A stretch of 40,461 bases of DNA from Woeseia sp037968755 (GTDB lineage: Bacteria; Pseudomonadota; Gammaproteobacteria; Steroidobacterales; Woeseiaceae): contig JBBKWB010000092.1 in assembly GCA_037968755.1 (NCBI GenBank), positions 1-40,461 on the forward strand, read 5' to 3'. Positions 7,260-17,108 of the stretch are shown one piece after another. Numbering within the stretch: the first letter of the stretch is position 1; each line of letters opens with the position of its first letter. The position numbers and the translations under genes are program-made. The notes under the pieces were generated by a model that had not been told where the DNA came from, ran no database searches, and was given only the letters and a program-made list of their open reading frames with translations.

Positions 7260-8453
7260 TTACAGGTAGTTGAACAGGGAAAGGCCCTGGGTTCGGGCGA
7301 ATGTAGCCTGCGCAGCTTCCAAAGTTGAGGCCTGCTGGCTCAACAAAGACAAGGCCTCAGCGTAATCAAGATCTTCAATACCGGCCAAGGTGGTTTGCAG
7401 AGTCAGTTCAAACGAGGCGTTGTTCTCCGCCTGGTTCTCAATCGCATTGAGGCGCGTGCCTACTTGCGTGCGAACGTCGAGCACTTTGCCAATCGCCTGA
7501 TCAATATTCTGCAACGCATTGTTGACGTCATTGTGCAGCGCGGCCCGCGACTTATCGTCCGTCACCGGCTTTTCAAGAGCAGTAGCCAGATCGAGAATAC
7601 CGCTAAACATATCGCGATTGCGGCTGGGTTCGATATTGAACTCATCGCCGCCTGCCGGCTCGCCGGAAATCGCGAACTCAATGCCACGAAATGCGACCGT
7701 ATCACCGGGAGTGAACGCCGAGCTGCTGATAATGCTGCCAGTCGAATCGATTACATCGTAGCTGTTGCTGGCGGTAAAACTTACCGTGTAGCTGTCACGA
7801 TCATACTGGCTCGAATCGGTTACGCTGCCAGCTGTCAGTATGCCCGTGCCGGCGTTGCCGGCAGCAGCGCTGCTGCTGAATGTGCCGTTGCCGTCTTTAA
7901 TATGAAAGAAGACATTCGCACCGGAATCACTGTCGGGAATCTGCCGATCTTCGGCGATCTGGATCAGGCGCTGGCCCTGATCGCCGTTATAGGAGAATGC
8001 ACCGCCGGAGGTGGTAACCGGCGCGGTGCCATCACGATTGCCTGAGAACAGGTAGCGCCCGCCACCGTCCCGTTGATTCGCAATCTGCACGAGCTGATCG
8101 ACCCGCTCGCGCAGCTCACCGGCGATCAAGCGCCGTGACTCCGGGGACTGCGTGTCATTGTTGGCCAGAATGGACAGTTCGCGGACCCGCTGCAACGTGT
8201 CGTTAACGCTGACCAATGCCGTTTCTTCAAAGCTGAGTCGGTTGCGTGCGATCTCGCCGTTGCGCTCGAACTGCTCAAGGCGTGACAGTGTCTCGCGCAA
8301 TTCAACCGTGCGCGCAGATGCTATAGGGTCGTCGGATGGTGTCAGGATGCGCCGGCCACTGGAAATTTGTTGTTGCGTACGATCCAGCGCCTGCTGCAAC
8401 TGCTGCATCATGGATACGCCACGCTGAAAGGAACTGCCTGTGGATATGCGCAT
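7260..8453 (-). CDS. flgL: Hook-filament junction protein FlgL (HAP3)
   Basis: At 397 aa it begins MRISTGSSFQRGVSMMQQL, followed by the flagellin-like ISSGRRILTPSDDPIAS motif around 32-48, and has a flagellin-like C-terminus (QATFARTQGLSLFNYL). FlgL joins FlgK on the hook to the filament and is a folding homologue of flagellin. Its ATG lies two bases after the flgK stop, and its GGAGA ribosome site is inside the end of flgK, so the two are translationally linked. It ends the sigma-54 flgB operon; the flagellins start a new sigma-28 unit. Confidence 0.95.
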   Translation of the reverse strand: MRISTGSSFQRGVSMMQQLQQALDRTQQQISSGRRILTPSDDPIASARTVELRETLSRLEQFERNGEIARNRLSFEETALVSVNDTLQRVRELSILANNDTQSPESRRLIAGELRERVDQLVQIANQRDGGGRYLFSGNRDGTAPVTTSGGAFSYNGDQGQRLIQIAEDRQIPDSDSGANVFFHIKDGNGTFSSSAAAGNAGTGILTAGSVTDSSQYDRDSYTVSFTASNSYDVIDSTGSIISSSAFTPGDTVAFRGIEFAISGEPAGGDEFNIEPSRNRDMFSGILDLATALEKPVTDDKSRAALHNDVNNALQNIDQAIGKVLDVRTQVGTRLNAIENQAENNASFELTLQTTLAGIEDLDYAEALSLLSQQASTLEAAQATFARTQGLSLFNYL

Positions 8454-8455
8454 GC

Positions 8456-10345
8456 TTATCTCCGCGTCGCGTTGATCAGTGTATCGAACATCGTATTGGC
8501 AACGCTGACGACCTGCGCGACAGCCTGGTAAGCCTGCTGGTACTTGACCAGATTTGCGGCTTCTTCATCGAGGTTAACGCCGGATTTCGCCAGTTGCGCC
8601 CCTTCAGCATTCGCAAGAACGACACTCTGCGCTTCGAAATTTACCTGCGCCTGGCGAGTTGCACTGCCAACACTGCCGACAACCTGGCCATAGCTGGCGT
8701 TAATACTGGTGCTGCCGCCGTCGAGTACGCCGACCGACTGCACATTGGCCAGTTTCAGGCCATTGCGATTATCACCCGGTGCACCGTAGTTCGCTTCGAG
8801 CGTGAATTGGTCGCCAGTCTGTGGTGTGCCGCTGATGCTGAATTCGGAGCCGTTGACGGTGATTGCTTCACCGCTGGTATAAGCAAACGAACCGGCACCA
8901 TTGATGCTGTAAGTGCCTGGCCCCGTAAACTGGATTACGGCTGAGGTCAGCAAGTCGGAATCGTTTCGGTCCACAATCTCGCTGGGTGAAATGGCGGCAT
9001 CGCCTATATTGCTATTGGCAGCCAGAGTGCGGGTCGGAGCAGCCATCGCGATACCTTGCGCGTCACTCAGAGTCCGTGAAATTGAGCCGGAACCACCGCT
9101 GACCGGGCTGATCTTGATGCGATCGCCTGCATCCGGCGCGCCGGCCGTTACGATGCTGATGCCATCGGCGATGAACGGATCACCTGCTGTACCGCTGCCG
9201 GTCATTGCAACGGTCGCGCCATTATCGGCGCGGCTCAATGAATACGCGGCGCCGTCGTACGACAGCAAGTAGTCGCCACCGGTCACCGCGCCGAGGTTCG
9301 ATACTGATGCGCCGGCTGTACCGCTACCGCTGTTGCGATTCGAGTACGTAATGGCCGGATCATCGATGCCGAAGAACGCGCTGCCGAGATTGCCATTCAG
9401 GTCCATGCCTGCGGCTTGTTGTTCATTAAAGCTTTGCGCAACGGCACGTGCGGTCCGACCGAGTGCCTGGCGGGTCGGGTCCAGCATCTCGTTGCGGAAT
9501 TCCAGCATTCCGCCGAGCATGCCGCCGGACAAGCGATTGTCGAGCACGCTGTTGCCACTTACGTTCTGGTAGGCCACTTCGAGGCGGCTGGGATCGAACT
9601 CGCTGCCCTGGGTCGTCAAGGCGCGTGATTCGATACCGACGACGAGACTCTGGCCACTGCCGATAAATACGTTGAGCTTGCCGTCGGACTGCTCCACGGT
9701 ATCAACAGGCACCAGTCTTGCGAGATCGCGGACCAGGAGGTCGCGCTGGTCGAGCAAGTCGTTCGGCGGTGCACCAGTGGCAGCCCGGCCCAACGAAATC
9801 TTGTCATTGAGGTCAGCGATCGCCGTAGCGAGCTGGTTGATATCCGATACAGCTGCGGAAATACGCAGATTGATCTCGCTGTCGAGATCGTCAATCTGGC
9901 GATCCATTTCCGCAAAGCGTGATACCAGGCTGTCGGCCTCGCCGAGGAGTGCCTGGCGGGTCGGTAACGATGCCGGATTGTTCGCAATATCCTGTACGGA
10001 ATTAAAGAACGACTGCAGCTGCGCGTTCAGCCCGGTTTCCGGGTTGGCAACCAGCGAATCCAGTCGCGAGGACAGCTCGTTCAGCGAGTCAAAACGTGCA
10101 TGGCTCGTCGTGCTGGTTTGCAGCTGATTGCCGAGAATCTGATCGTAAGCACGCTTGATAGAGGAAATCTGCACACCTGCGCCAATGTAACCATTGCGCA
10201 CGCCCTGCCCTTCACGAGCCGAGAACTCTGTGACCTGGCGGCTGTAGCCGGGCGTATGCACATTGGCAATATTGTGACCGGTTGTTTCCAGCGCACGCTG
10301 GAATGCGATCATGCCGCTGATACTGGTTGATAAAACACTTGGCAT
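8456..10345 (-). CDS. flgK: Hook-associated protein FlgK (HAP1)
   Basis: At 629 aa it has the flagellar rod/hook N-terminal signature (ALETTGHNIANVHTPGYSRQ), the VNLDEEAANLVKYQQAYQA C-terminal helix and a large beta-rich middle. FlgK is the first junction protein placed on the finished hook and, with FlgL, allows filament assembly. The middle segment (about 330-520) contains two similar DxxGxG-poor beta repeats typical of FlgK insertions and lengthens it compared with the 550-aa enteric protein. It follows flgJ by 17 bases and is coupled to flgL. Confidence 0.96.
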   Translation of the reverse strand: MPSVLSTSISGMIAFQRALETTGHNIANVHTPGYSRQVTEFSAREGQGVRNGYIGAGVQISSIKRAYDQILGNQLQTSTTSHARFDSLNELSSRLDSLVANPETGLNAQLQSFFNSVQDIANNPASLPTRQALLGEADSLVSRFAEMDRQIDDLDSEINLRISAAVSDINQLATAIADLNDKISLGRAATGAPPNDLLDQRDLLVRDLARLVPVDTVEQSDGKLNVFIGSGQSLVVGIESRALTTQGSEFDPSRLEVAYQNVSGNSVLDNRLSGGMLGGMLEFRNEMLDPTRQALGRTARAVAQSFNEQQAAGMDLNGNLGSAFFGIDDPAITYSNRNSGSGTAGASVSNLGAVTGGDYLLSYDGAAYSLSRADNGATVAMTGSGTAGDPFIADGISIVTAGAPDAGDRIKISPVSGGSGSISRTLSDAQGIAMAAPTRTLAANSNIGDAAISPSEIVDRNDSDLLTSAVIQFTGPGTYSINGAGSFAYTSGEAITVNGSEFSISGTPQTGDQFTLEANYGAPGDNRNGLKLANVQSVGVLDGGSTSINASYGQVVGSVGSATRQAQVNFEAQSVVLANAEGAQLAKSGVNLDEEAANLVKYQQAYQAVAQVVSVANTMFDTLINATRR

Positions 10346-10362
10346 AGCTATTCCCTGAGGCG

Positions 10363-11280
10363 TCAGTCCGCCGTAGTCGGACTACCCGCCAAGCTTATCG
10401 GCGGAGTATCCGTAATCTTTAATCCCTTAAGAGCTTGCTGCAGAGTTTCGCCCTTCAGCACGCTACCAATTTTTTCTGCATAGCGCGGGTCGGTTGCGTA
10501 GCCTGCGTCCTGCAAGGCTGTCGCGAAGCCAAGTACGTCGGAGCCCTTGCCTTGCGCTGCGTCGTAACGCGGCCGCGACTGGATAAACTCGGCATAATCA
10601 TCAAATGCCGCGGCCACATCCGGATACGCGCGGAAACGTTCTACGCGTCGTTCAGCTACACCGTCGCGATATTCAACTGTTGAACGTGCGACGCTTTCGC
10701 CGCTCCAGCTGCGATCGGCTTTGATCCCGAACAAATTGAAGCTGGACTCGCCTGCTGCATCCCGCATGACGTGCGCACCCCAACCGGTCTCCAGGGCCGC
10801 CTGTGCCACGAGTGCCTGTGGCGCCACATCCAGTTGCTGTGCCACGCGTTGTGCTTCCGGCCAGATATCACTGACAAACTGATCGGGGCCCGACCACTCT
10901 GCGGGGCCCGAGCGCACGGGTAAATTCGCGCCTGCGCCGTCCATGCGTCTCGCGCCAGGCAAGTTGTAGCTCTCACGACTGCTTGGCACATGACCAACTT
11001 CGCCACCCATCTGCCTGACCAGCATGTCGGCGAGGCCTATGCCCCGGCCATTCGCCATTTCAAGCGAAAGCTGCTGGTCAAACATGTCGGTGTACATATC
11101 CATTTGCTCGCTGCCGAACATAGGCTCGGCAAGCTTCGCGCCACGCATATTCTTCAGCATTGATTGCACGAACAGCGCCTCAAACTGCGACGCTACCTCG
11201 TGCAACGCCGACACGTCATCGCGTTCGGCACTCGCTTTGAGGCTCGCAAACTGGCCGAAGTCTGTAATGGATGCAGTCAT
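10363..11280 (-). CDS. flgJ: Dual-domain FlgJ: rod cap and peptidoglycan hydrolase
   Basis: A 305-aa bifunctional protein. Residues 1-105 are the rod-binding domain (EVASQFEALFVQSMLKNMR). Residues about 135-290 are a glucosaminidase/muramidase domain (VSDIWPEAQRVAQQL, then AQAALETGWG, with the catalytic Glu in the ALETGWG motif, and a YA-DPRYAEKI tail). It caps the growing rod and opens the cell wall for it. The fused hydrolase is typical of beta- and gammaproteobacterial FlgJ. There is no signal peptide because it leaves through the flagellar export apparatus. It lies 10 bases after flgI. Confidence 0.95.
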   Translation of the reverse strand: MTASITDFGQFASLKASAERDDVSALHEVASQFEALFVQSMLKNMRGAKLAEPMFGSEQMDMYTDMFDQQLSLEMANGRGIGLADMLVRQMGGEVGHVPSSRESYNLPGARRMDGAGANLPVRSGPAEWSGPDQFVSDIWPEAQRVAQQLDVAPQALVAQAALETGWGAHVMRDAAGESSFNLFGIKADRSWSGESVARSTVEYRDGVAERRVERFRAYPDVAAAFDDYAEFIQSRPRYDAAQGKGSDVLGFATALQDAGYATDPRYAEKIGSVLKGETLQQALKGLKITDTPPISLAGSPTTAD

Positions 11281-11290
11281 TTTATGAAAA

Positions 11291-12421
11291 CTAGATGACC
11301 ACGAGTTCAGCGCGCAAAGCGCCGGCCTGCTTCAGGGCCTCGAGTATTGCGACGAGATCGCCCGGCGCTGCACCAACGCGATTGACGGTACGTACGATCT
11401 CATCCAGGCTCGTGCCCGGATCAAACATGAACATGCGCGTATCTTCTTGTGTAATTTCCACCTGCGAACTCGGCACAACGACCGTATTGCCTGCATCCGA
11501 GAACGGTGCCTGCGGTTGGCTGACGAGCGGCTGCTCACTGATGGTCACAACGAGCGAGCCATGTGATACAGCAGCCGGCGACACTTTGACATGTGAACCG
11601 ATTACCACCGTTCCGGTGCGGGAGTTGATAATTACTTTTGCCGAGCCCTGCCCCGGATCGACCTCGAGATTCTCGAGATAAGAGAGAAACGATGTCCGCT
11701 GACCCGGGTCGCTCGGCGCGCGCACACTGATGGATACGGGATCTATTGCATCAGCAGTGCCGGCACCCACCGTGTCGTTGATCAGGCTGGCGAGACGATG
11801 CGATGTCGTGAAATCCGGAACATGCAAATTGAGCAGAATTGACTCGCGCGAGTGAAAATCGCTGGGTACTGTGCGTTCAACCATGGCGCCATTCGGAATG
11901 CGCCCGACACTTGGAATGTTGACCGTGACGCTGGAACCATCGTTACCACTTGCACCAAAGCCGCCAACGACAAGATTACCCTGTGCTACTGCGTAGACGT
12001 TGCCGTCAGCACCGCGCAGCGGCGCCATTAACAGGCTGCCACCGCGCAGGCTCTTGGCGTTACCCATGGAAGAAACCGTTATATCGATGGTTTGGCCTGG
12101 CTTTGCGAACGGCGGAAGTTCTGCATGAATCGTCACTGCGGCAACGTTCTTAAGTTGCAAACTGGTGCCAGGCGGAATGGTGATGCCGAACTGCGTCAGC
12201 ATGTTCTTGATGCTTTGCACTGTGAACGGCGTCTGACTGGTCTGGTCACCGGTTCCGTTCAGGCCAACGACGAGGCCATAGCCCGCCAGTTGGTTGTTAC
12301 GAACACCGGCAACCGCGGCAAGGTCCTTGATGCGATCGGCAAGTGCCGGTTGCAGCAACATCACCAGGATCAGCGAGGCTATGCTCGTGCGCGAAGTCCA
12401 TTTTCTGGTAAGTCTGTTCAT
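11291..12421 (-). CDS. flgI: Flagellar P-ring protein FlgI
   Basis: A 376-aa precursor with a Sec signal peptide (hydrophobic 15-27, cleavage near PALA-DRI at 29). The mature start RIKDLAAVAGVRNNQLAGYG and the LVVGLNGTGDQT motif are diagnostic. FlgI monomers assemble in the periplasm around the rod as the peptidoglycan bushing and need the chaperone FlgA, which is encoded divergently at 17807. The signal peptide is preceded by a short basic N-region. It is packed tightly between flgH and flgJ in the flgB operon. Confidence 0.96.
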   Translation of the reverse strand: MNRLTRKWTSRTSIASLILVMLLQPALADRIKDLAAVAGVRNNQLAGYGLVVGLNGTGDQTSQTPFTVQSIKNMLTQFGITIPPGTSLQLKNVAAVTIHAELPPFAKPGQTIDITVSSMGNAKSLRGGSLLMAPLRGADGNVYAVAQGNLVVGGFGASGNDGSSVTVNIPSVGRIPNGAMVERTVPSDFHSRESILLNLHVPDFTTSHRLASLINDTVGAGTADAIDPVSISVRAPSDPGQRTSFLSYLENLEVDPGQGSAKVIINSRTGTVVIGSHVKVSPAAVSHGSLVVTISEQPLVSQPQAPFSDAGNTVVVPSSQVEITQEDTRMFMFDPGTSLDEIVRTVNRVGAAPGDLVAILEALKQAGALRAELVVI

Positions 12422-12430
12422 TAGCTGGTC

Positions 12431-13123
12431 CTAGAACGGTGTCAATACAGAATGGAAGAAACGCGAGAACGGACCCATCTTGTTGGCCGCCGCGAGCACA
12501 CCCTTGCTGCTGTAAGAAATCTGGGCATCGGCGATCTTCGCCGACGGAATGGAGTTGTCCGGTTCAATATCGTAGGCACGAATAATTCCGGATACCCGGA
12601 TGTATTCATTGCCCTGGTTCAGCATTACCCGTTTTTCACCGCGTATGCGCAGGTTGCCGTTAGCAAAGCGCTCAACCACGGTTACGGTCACGCTGCCCTG
12701 CAAGCTATTGCTCTGGTTACTGGAACCCGCACCTTCAAAACCTTGTTCGCCTGAGAGTGAACCATCAAAAATGGCTACGCCGCCGCGAGTAACCGGGCGG
12801 CCGAGGAACGTTGGTGTTGTCAGTTCTGTTTCAGTTGACTTCGACGTTCGGGTGTTCGACTGCAACGATGCGTTCGTGTTTTCCCGCAGGCTTACCGTCA
12901 GTATGTCGCCGACACGCCCTGCACGAAGATCTTCAAACAACAGCGTTGCACCGCCTTCCCGGTAGATTGCTCCGCTGCTCGCCGGCGCTACTTCCGGTAA
13001 CACGGGCAATGGCGGCTCATACGGATCCTGCAGCAGCCCGCTGCGGGCGCAGCCACCTGCAAGGACGGCAAACAACGCCATGCCAAGCAAGCGTGCAGAA
13101 GTATGGAAAACTTTACGCATCAT
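12431..13123 (-). CDS. flgH: Flagellar L-ring lipoprotein FlgH
   Basis: A 230-aa outer-membrane lipoprotein with a signal peptide and lipobox LAGGC (Cys at 25), then the FlgH signatures SLRENTNASLQSNTRTSK and a C-terminal ISYSSKGVLAAANK. It forms the L-ring through which the rod passes the outer membrane, confirming a Gram-negative host. It lies 11 bases after flgG and 9 before flgI. Two adjacent ATG codons open the frame; the first was taken. Confidence 0.95.
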   Translation of the reverse strand: MMRKVFHTSARLLGMALFAVLAGGCARSGLLQDPYEPPLPVLPEVAPASSGAIYREGGATLLFEDLRAGRVGDILTVSLRENTNASLQSNTRTSKSTETELTTPTFLGRPVTRGGVAIFDGSLSGEQGFEGAGSSNQSNSLQGSVTVTVVERFANGNLRIRGEKRVMLNQGNEYIRVSGIIRAYDIEPDNSIPSAKIADAQISYSSKGVLAAANKMGPFSRFFHSVLTPF

Positions 13124-13134
13124 CTCGTGCCCGC

Positions 13135-13920
13135 CTACAGGTTGTTGTTCAGGTACTGCATCATTTGGTCATTGGTCGAAATCGCCTTTGAATTCATTTC
13201 GTAGGCGCGTTGCGTTTCGATCATGCTGACGAGTTCGGAAACAACATTTACGTTCGAGCCTTCAAGTGAACCCTGCAGCAACTTGCCAAAACCATCGAGG
13301 CCTGGCGTGCCGGTTTGCGGCGAGCCACTGGAAGCGGTTTCCAGGTAGAGGTTCTCACCGATCGGCTGCAAGCCAGTCGGATTGATGAAATCCACGGTTT
13401 CCAGCGTGCCCACCTGGGCGGGAATCGGTTGCCCGGAAAGTTGCACGCTGACAATTCCATCACCGCCGATGGTGATGCTTTGCGCGCCATCCGGAATGAT
13501 GATGCTTGGCTGCACGCGATAGCCGCTTGCCGTCACCATCTCGCCTTCGGCATTACGCTGGAACGTGCCATCGCGGGTGTAGCCCAGATTGCCATCCGGC
13601 GTCAGGATCTGAAAAAATCCGCGCCCATTGATCGCGACATCCAATGCATTTTCGGTTTGCAGCAGGCTACCCTGGGTGTGCAATTTCTCCGTTGCCACGA
13701 CGCGCACACCGGTACCGATGTTCATGCCGGTCGGCAGTTCTGTATCCTGCGATGACTGTCCGCCAGCCTGGCGTACATTTTGATAAAGGAGATCTTCGAA
13801 CACAGCGCGATCCTGTTTGAATCCCGTCGTGTTCACGTTGGCGAGGTTATGCGATACAACCGACATGCGCGTTTGTTGCGCGTCCAGTCCGGTTTTTGCG
13901 ATCCATAGTGCCTGGTTCAT
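13135..13920 (-). CDS. flgG: Distal rod protein FlgG
   Basis: At 261 aa it starts MNQALWIAKTGLDAQQTRM, then SHNLANVNTTGFKQDRAVFE (rod signature, about 23-42), and ends with the SNVNVVSELVSMIETQRAYE helix. These N- and C-terminal helices form the D0 coiled coil of rod and hook proteins. FlgG builds the distal rod inside the P and L rings. Length and motifs match the family closely. It follows flgF by 28 bases. Confidence 0.97.
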   Translation of the reverse strand: MNQALWIAKTGLDAQQTRMSVVSHNLANVNTTGFKQDRAVFEDLLYQNVRQAGGQSSQDTELPTGMNIGTGVRVVATEKLHTQGSLLQTENALDVAINGRGFFQILTPDGNLGYTRDGTFQRNAEGEMVTASGYRVQPSIIIPDGAQSITIGGDGIVSVQLSGQPIPAQVGTLETVDFINPTGLQPIGENLYLETASSGSPQTGTPGLDGFGKLLQGSLEGSNVNVVSELVSMIETQRAYEMNSKAISTNDQMMQYLNNNL

Positions 13921-13948
13921 AGTCTTACTCCGTATCCTGTCCCTGGAC

Positions 13949-14689
13949 CTAACCGACGCGCATCAATTGCGCGGCGGAGTCCGCATTTTCTTTAGCGGTC
14001 TTCATAGCGTTGACCTGCATCTCGTACTGACGCGACAACTCGATCATGTTGACGAGTGTCATGGCCACGTTAACGTTGCTTTGTTCCAGTGCACCCGCCG
14101 TTACCTGGATGCTGGCATCGGCCTCAGCTACTTCACCTTCCGGCAAATACAGCAAACCGTCGTTGCCTTTGTGCAGTTGCTTGATATCGGGGTTAACCAG
14201 CTTGATGCGATCCACAACGACCAGCGATTCCGGACCCTGTCCGAGTGGCTGAACGCTGACGGTGCCATCGGCACCAATCGTCAGGCTGGTATTGGGTGGT
14301 ACTGCAACCGGGCCACCATCGCCCAGAATCAGATGACCGGCGCCATTCGACAACAAGCCACCCGAGTTCACGCGCAAGTCGCCAGCGCGGGTATAGGCTT
14401 CCGATCCGCCCGGTGATTGCACGGCGAAAAAGCCCTTTCCCTGTACTGCGATATCCAGGTTGCGACCGGTGTTGGCCACCGGCCCCTGGGTGAAGTCAGT
14501 ACCGAACGCATCCACTATCGCGTTCACCCTCGAATCGGCACCCGGACCCTCGATCGCCTGCGATGAAAACGCATGCAGATCGGCACGGAAGCCACTGGTC
14601 GAAATATTGGCGAGGTTGTTGCTGTTGATGGCCTGCGCGTATTCAGTCTGCTTCGCGCCGGTCATTGCCAGGTAGATCATTTCGTCCAT
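13949..14689 (-). CDS. flgF: Proximal rod protein FlgF
   Basis: At 246 aa it has the rod signature INSNNLANISTSGFRADL at 22-39 and the C-terminal SNVNVAMTLVNMIELSRQYE helix. It is a FlgG paralog, distinguished by the shorter MDEMIYLAMTGAKQTEYAQ start typical of FlgF and by its position before flgG. FlgF forms part of the proximal rod. It lies 37 bases after flgE. Confidence 0.95.
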   Translation of the reverse strand: MDEMIYLAMTGAKQTEYAQAINSNNLANISTSGFRADLHAFSSQAIEGPGADSRVNAIVDAFGTDFTQGPVANTGRNLDIAVQGKGFFAVQSPGGSEAYTRAGDLRVNSGGLLSNGAGHLILGDGGPVAVPPNTSLTIGADGTVSVQPLGQGPESLVVVDRIKLVNPDIKQLHKGNDGLLYLPEGEVAEADASIQVTAGALEQSNVNVAMTLVNMIELSRQYEMQVNAMKTAKENADSAAQLMRVG

Positions 14690-14726
14690 GTGTCTGTCCC
14701 TTAAGGTCCGTTAGTCGTCAATGCTG

Positions 14727-15944
14727 TTAACGAATATTGATGACGGTCTGGGTAACGGTATCGGCCGTGGAGATCATCTGCGCATTCGCCTGGAAATTGC
14801 GTTGCGAGGTAATCATCTGCACGAGCTGTGCCGTCAGATCGACATTGGATGCCTCGAGCGCACCCGATTGGATGTTGCCGAATGATGCCGTGCCGGCTTC
14901 GCCGAGCAAGGCGTCGCCCGAGGCAAATGACTGGCCCCAGTTCGTATCACCAAGCTGCTGCAGTCCCTGCGGGTTGACGAAGTTCGCCAGTGCGAGCTTG
15001 CCGAGTGAATTCGACTGACCATTGGTGAAACGCGCGAAAACGACGCCTTCCGGATCCACGCTGACACCGGTCAATCGCCCTGTCGTAAAGCCGTCCTGTG
15101 ACAGAGAGTTCACGCCGAAGTTACTGCCGAACTGCGTAGCAGTGGAGAAATTCAACGCCATCGAAATGTCGGCTGCACCGGTTGTCGGCGTGTAGGCCGC
15201 CAATGGCATGTTGCCGGTCGCTGGCGTATTCAGGCTGCCGTCGTTGTTGAACGTTATCTGGGTCGAACCCGCTACCGGGGTGCCGTCAATTTCAACTTCG
15301 GTATTCCAGGTATTGGGTGCCGCATCCTTCATGAAATACACGGTTGCCGTATGCGCAGCGCCCAGTGAGTCATAAATCGTCACCGAGGTTGTATGGTTGA
15401 AACTGGCCGGATCGGCCGGATCGAACACCGGGTTAGTCGGTGACGTTGCATTCGCTGGCAAATTCAAACCGAAACTGGAAGAGGTTGTTGCCTGCGGTGG
15501 ATTCGCCCCGGTCGTCAACTGCAAATCAGTTGGTGTGCCGGTGTTGAACAAGCCATTGCCCGCGAACGGGTAGGACTGCAGGCGCGCACCCTGCGCTGTG
15601 GTCACGTAGCCCTGGTTGTCGACACCGAAGGCACCGGCGCGTGTGTAGGAACGAGCGCCATTGTCGCTGAGCACGAAAAAGCCCTCGCCGCCGATCGCGA
15701 GATCGAGTGCGTTATCGGTAAAGTCGATATTGCCCTGGGTAAACTGTTGCGCGACATTCGAGAGTCGAACGCCACTACCGGATGCGCTGGAACCGACACT
15801 TTGCGTACCGACCGCGAAAACCTCAGCGAACTGTGCGCGTGATTCCTTGAAACCGTTGGTGTTGACGTTTGCAACGTTGTTAGCGGTGACCTCGAGGTCA
15901 GCCGATGCGGCATTAAGTCCGCTGAGTGCAATAGCAAATGGCAT
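14727..15944 (-). CDS. flgE: Flagellar hook protein FlgE
   Basis: At 405 aa it starts MPFAIALSGLNAASADLEVT with VTANNVANVNTNGFKESRAQF (about 19-38), has the FlgE central domain (FNHTTSVTIYDSLGAAHTA and VYFMKDAAPNTW) and ends with SNVDLTAQLVQMITSQRNFQ. FlgE polymerises into the flexible hook joining rod and filament. The length is near the 400 aa of the enteric protein, so there is no large surface insertion. It follows flgD by 35 bases; FlgD is its assembly cap. Confidence 0.97.
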   Translation of the reverse strand: MPFAIALSGLNAASADLEVTANNVANVNTNGFKESRAQFAEVFAVGTQSVGSSASGSGVRLSNVAQQFTQGNIDFTDNALDLAIGGEGFFVLSDNGARSYTRAGAFGVDNQGYVTTAQGARLQSYPFAGNGLFNTGTPTDLQLTTGANPPQATTSSSFGLNLPANATSPTNPVFDPADPASFNHTTSVTIYDSLGAAHTATVYFMKDAAPNTWNTEVEIDGTPVAGSTQITFNNDGSLNTPATGNMPLAAYTPTTGAADISMALNFSTATQFGSNFGVNSLSQDGFTTGRLTGVSVDPEGVVFARFTNGQSNSLGKLALANFVNPQGLQQLGDTNWGQSFASGDALLGEAGTASFGNIQSGALEASNVDLTAQLVQMITSQRNFQANAQMISTADTVTQTVINIR

Positions 15945-15979
15945 GGTGTATCTCCTGAATGAAATCCGTTTCGTGTTTG

Positions 15980-16645
15980 TTAGGTAATCTGGCGAACGGC
16001 GGCGAGCGATAATTGCTCTCCCCCGGCCAGGTTCAATGTCAGTCCCTGACCAGCCCGGCCAAGCGTGACACTTGCAATGTTTGATTCGATTAACGTCGGC
16101 GCGCTTTCAACTTGTACGCCGCGCTGCACCCGCGCGCTGACACGGTACTGGCCGTCAGCCACTACGTCGCCCGCGGTGTCGCGACCGTCCCAGGTAAAGC
16201 GCGCCATGCCGGCTTGCTGTTGGCCAATCTCAAAACGTCGCACCAACTGGCCGCTGGCATCTGTAATCTCGATCTCCACGTTACTGGCACTGGCCGGCAA
16301 CTCGACTGCACCGGCAAGACTGCTGCCGTTAGTGACAAAGCCACCGTCGGTCTCTGCCAATACCGAACGGCCGACCAGGTTGGCTGCCTGCAAAGCCTGG
16401 TCCGATTGGATGGACGACTGCAATCCTGTGAACGCGCCGTTCAGTTGGTCGATGCCGCTAACGGTGCCGAATTGCGCGAGCTGGCCCAGGAAGTCACCGT
16501 TGTCCATAGGCTCGAACGGGTCCTGATTGCGAAACTGGGCAATCATCAGGGTCATGAAATCTTCCTGGCCCAGGTCACTGCGATCGGTGTTGTCGGCGAC
16601 CGGCGGACTGATACCAAGACTGGAGAATGCGTTTATTTCTGTCAT
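15980..16645 (-). CDS. flgD: Hook cap protein FlgD
   Basis: At 221 aa its N-terminal third carries the FlgD motif (LGQEDFMTLMIAQFRNQDPF and EPMDNGDFLGQLAQF), followed by a FlgD Ig-like/Tudor region (FTWDGRDTAGDVVADGQYR near 150-170). FlgD caps the hook during FlgE polymerisation and is discarded when FlgK arrives. Its size is typical. It follows flgC by 43 bases. Confidence 0.95.
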   Translation of the reverse strand: MTEINAFSSLGISPPVADNTDRSDLGQEDFMTLMIAQFRNQDPFEPMDNGDFLGQLAQFGTVSGIDQLNGAFTGLQSSIQSDQALQAANLVGRSVLAETDGGFVTNGSSLAGAVELPASASNVEIEITDASGQLVRRFEIGQQQAGMARFTWDGRDTAGDVVADGQYRVSARVQRGVQVESAPTLIESNIASVTLGRAGQGLTLNLAGGEQLSLAAVRQIT

Positions 16646-16688
16646 ATCCGTAACTCTTCGGTTAAAGCGCGGCCGTTGCTGTGCAGCA

Positions 16689-17108
16689 TCAGCCCTGGCG
16701 ACCCAGCGCCAGGGTCTGTAACAGCATGTCGCGGGTCGTGTTAATCATCTCGACGTTGTTCTGATAGGAACGCGAGGCCGACATCATGTTGACCATTTCC
16801 TCGACCGTGCTGACATTGCTGACATAAACGTTGCCGTCGGCATCGGCATCAGGATGGTCGGGACGATACTGAACATTCAGTGGCGCTGTGCTTTCAGTAA
16901 TGCCGGTCAGGCGCACTCCGGTTACACCCGTCTGCGCCACCAGCGCATCATTGAACGTGGCAAAGATCGGTTGCTTCGCGCGGTAAACCTTGTTCGGATC
17001 GCCGCTGACACTGCCAGCGTTTGCAAGATTGCTGGCCGTCACATTAAGGCGCACCGACTGCGCGTTCATCGCACTGCCGGCTACATCAAAAACTTTAAAC
17101 AGTGACAT
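16689..17108 (-). CDS. flgC: Proximal rod protein FlgC
   Basis: At 139 aa it starts MSLFKVFDVAGSAMNAQSVR with the TASNLANAGSVSGDPNKVYR motif and ends in the EEMVNMMSASRSYQNNVEMI helix. FlgC is a proximal rod subunit. Its ATG overlaps the flgB stop by one base (TAATG), so the two are translationally coupled, and an AGGAGG-like ribosome site sits inside the end of flgB. Confidence 0.97.
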   Translation of the reverse strand: MSLFKVFDVAGSAMNAQSVRLNVTASNLANAGSVSGDPNKVYRAKQPIFATFNDALVAQTGVTGVRLTGITESTAPLNVQYRPDHPDADADGNVYVSNVSTVEEMVNMMSASRSYQNNVEMINTTRDMLLQTLALGRQG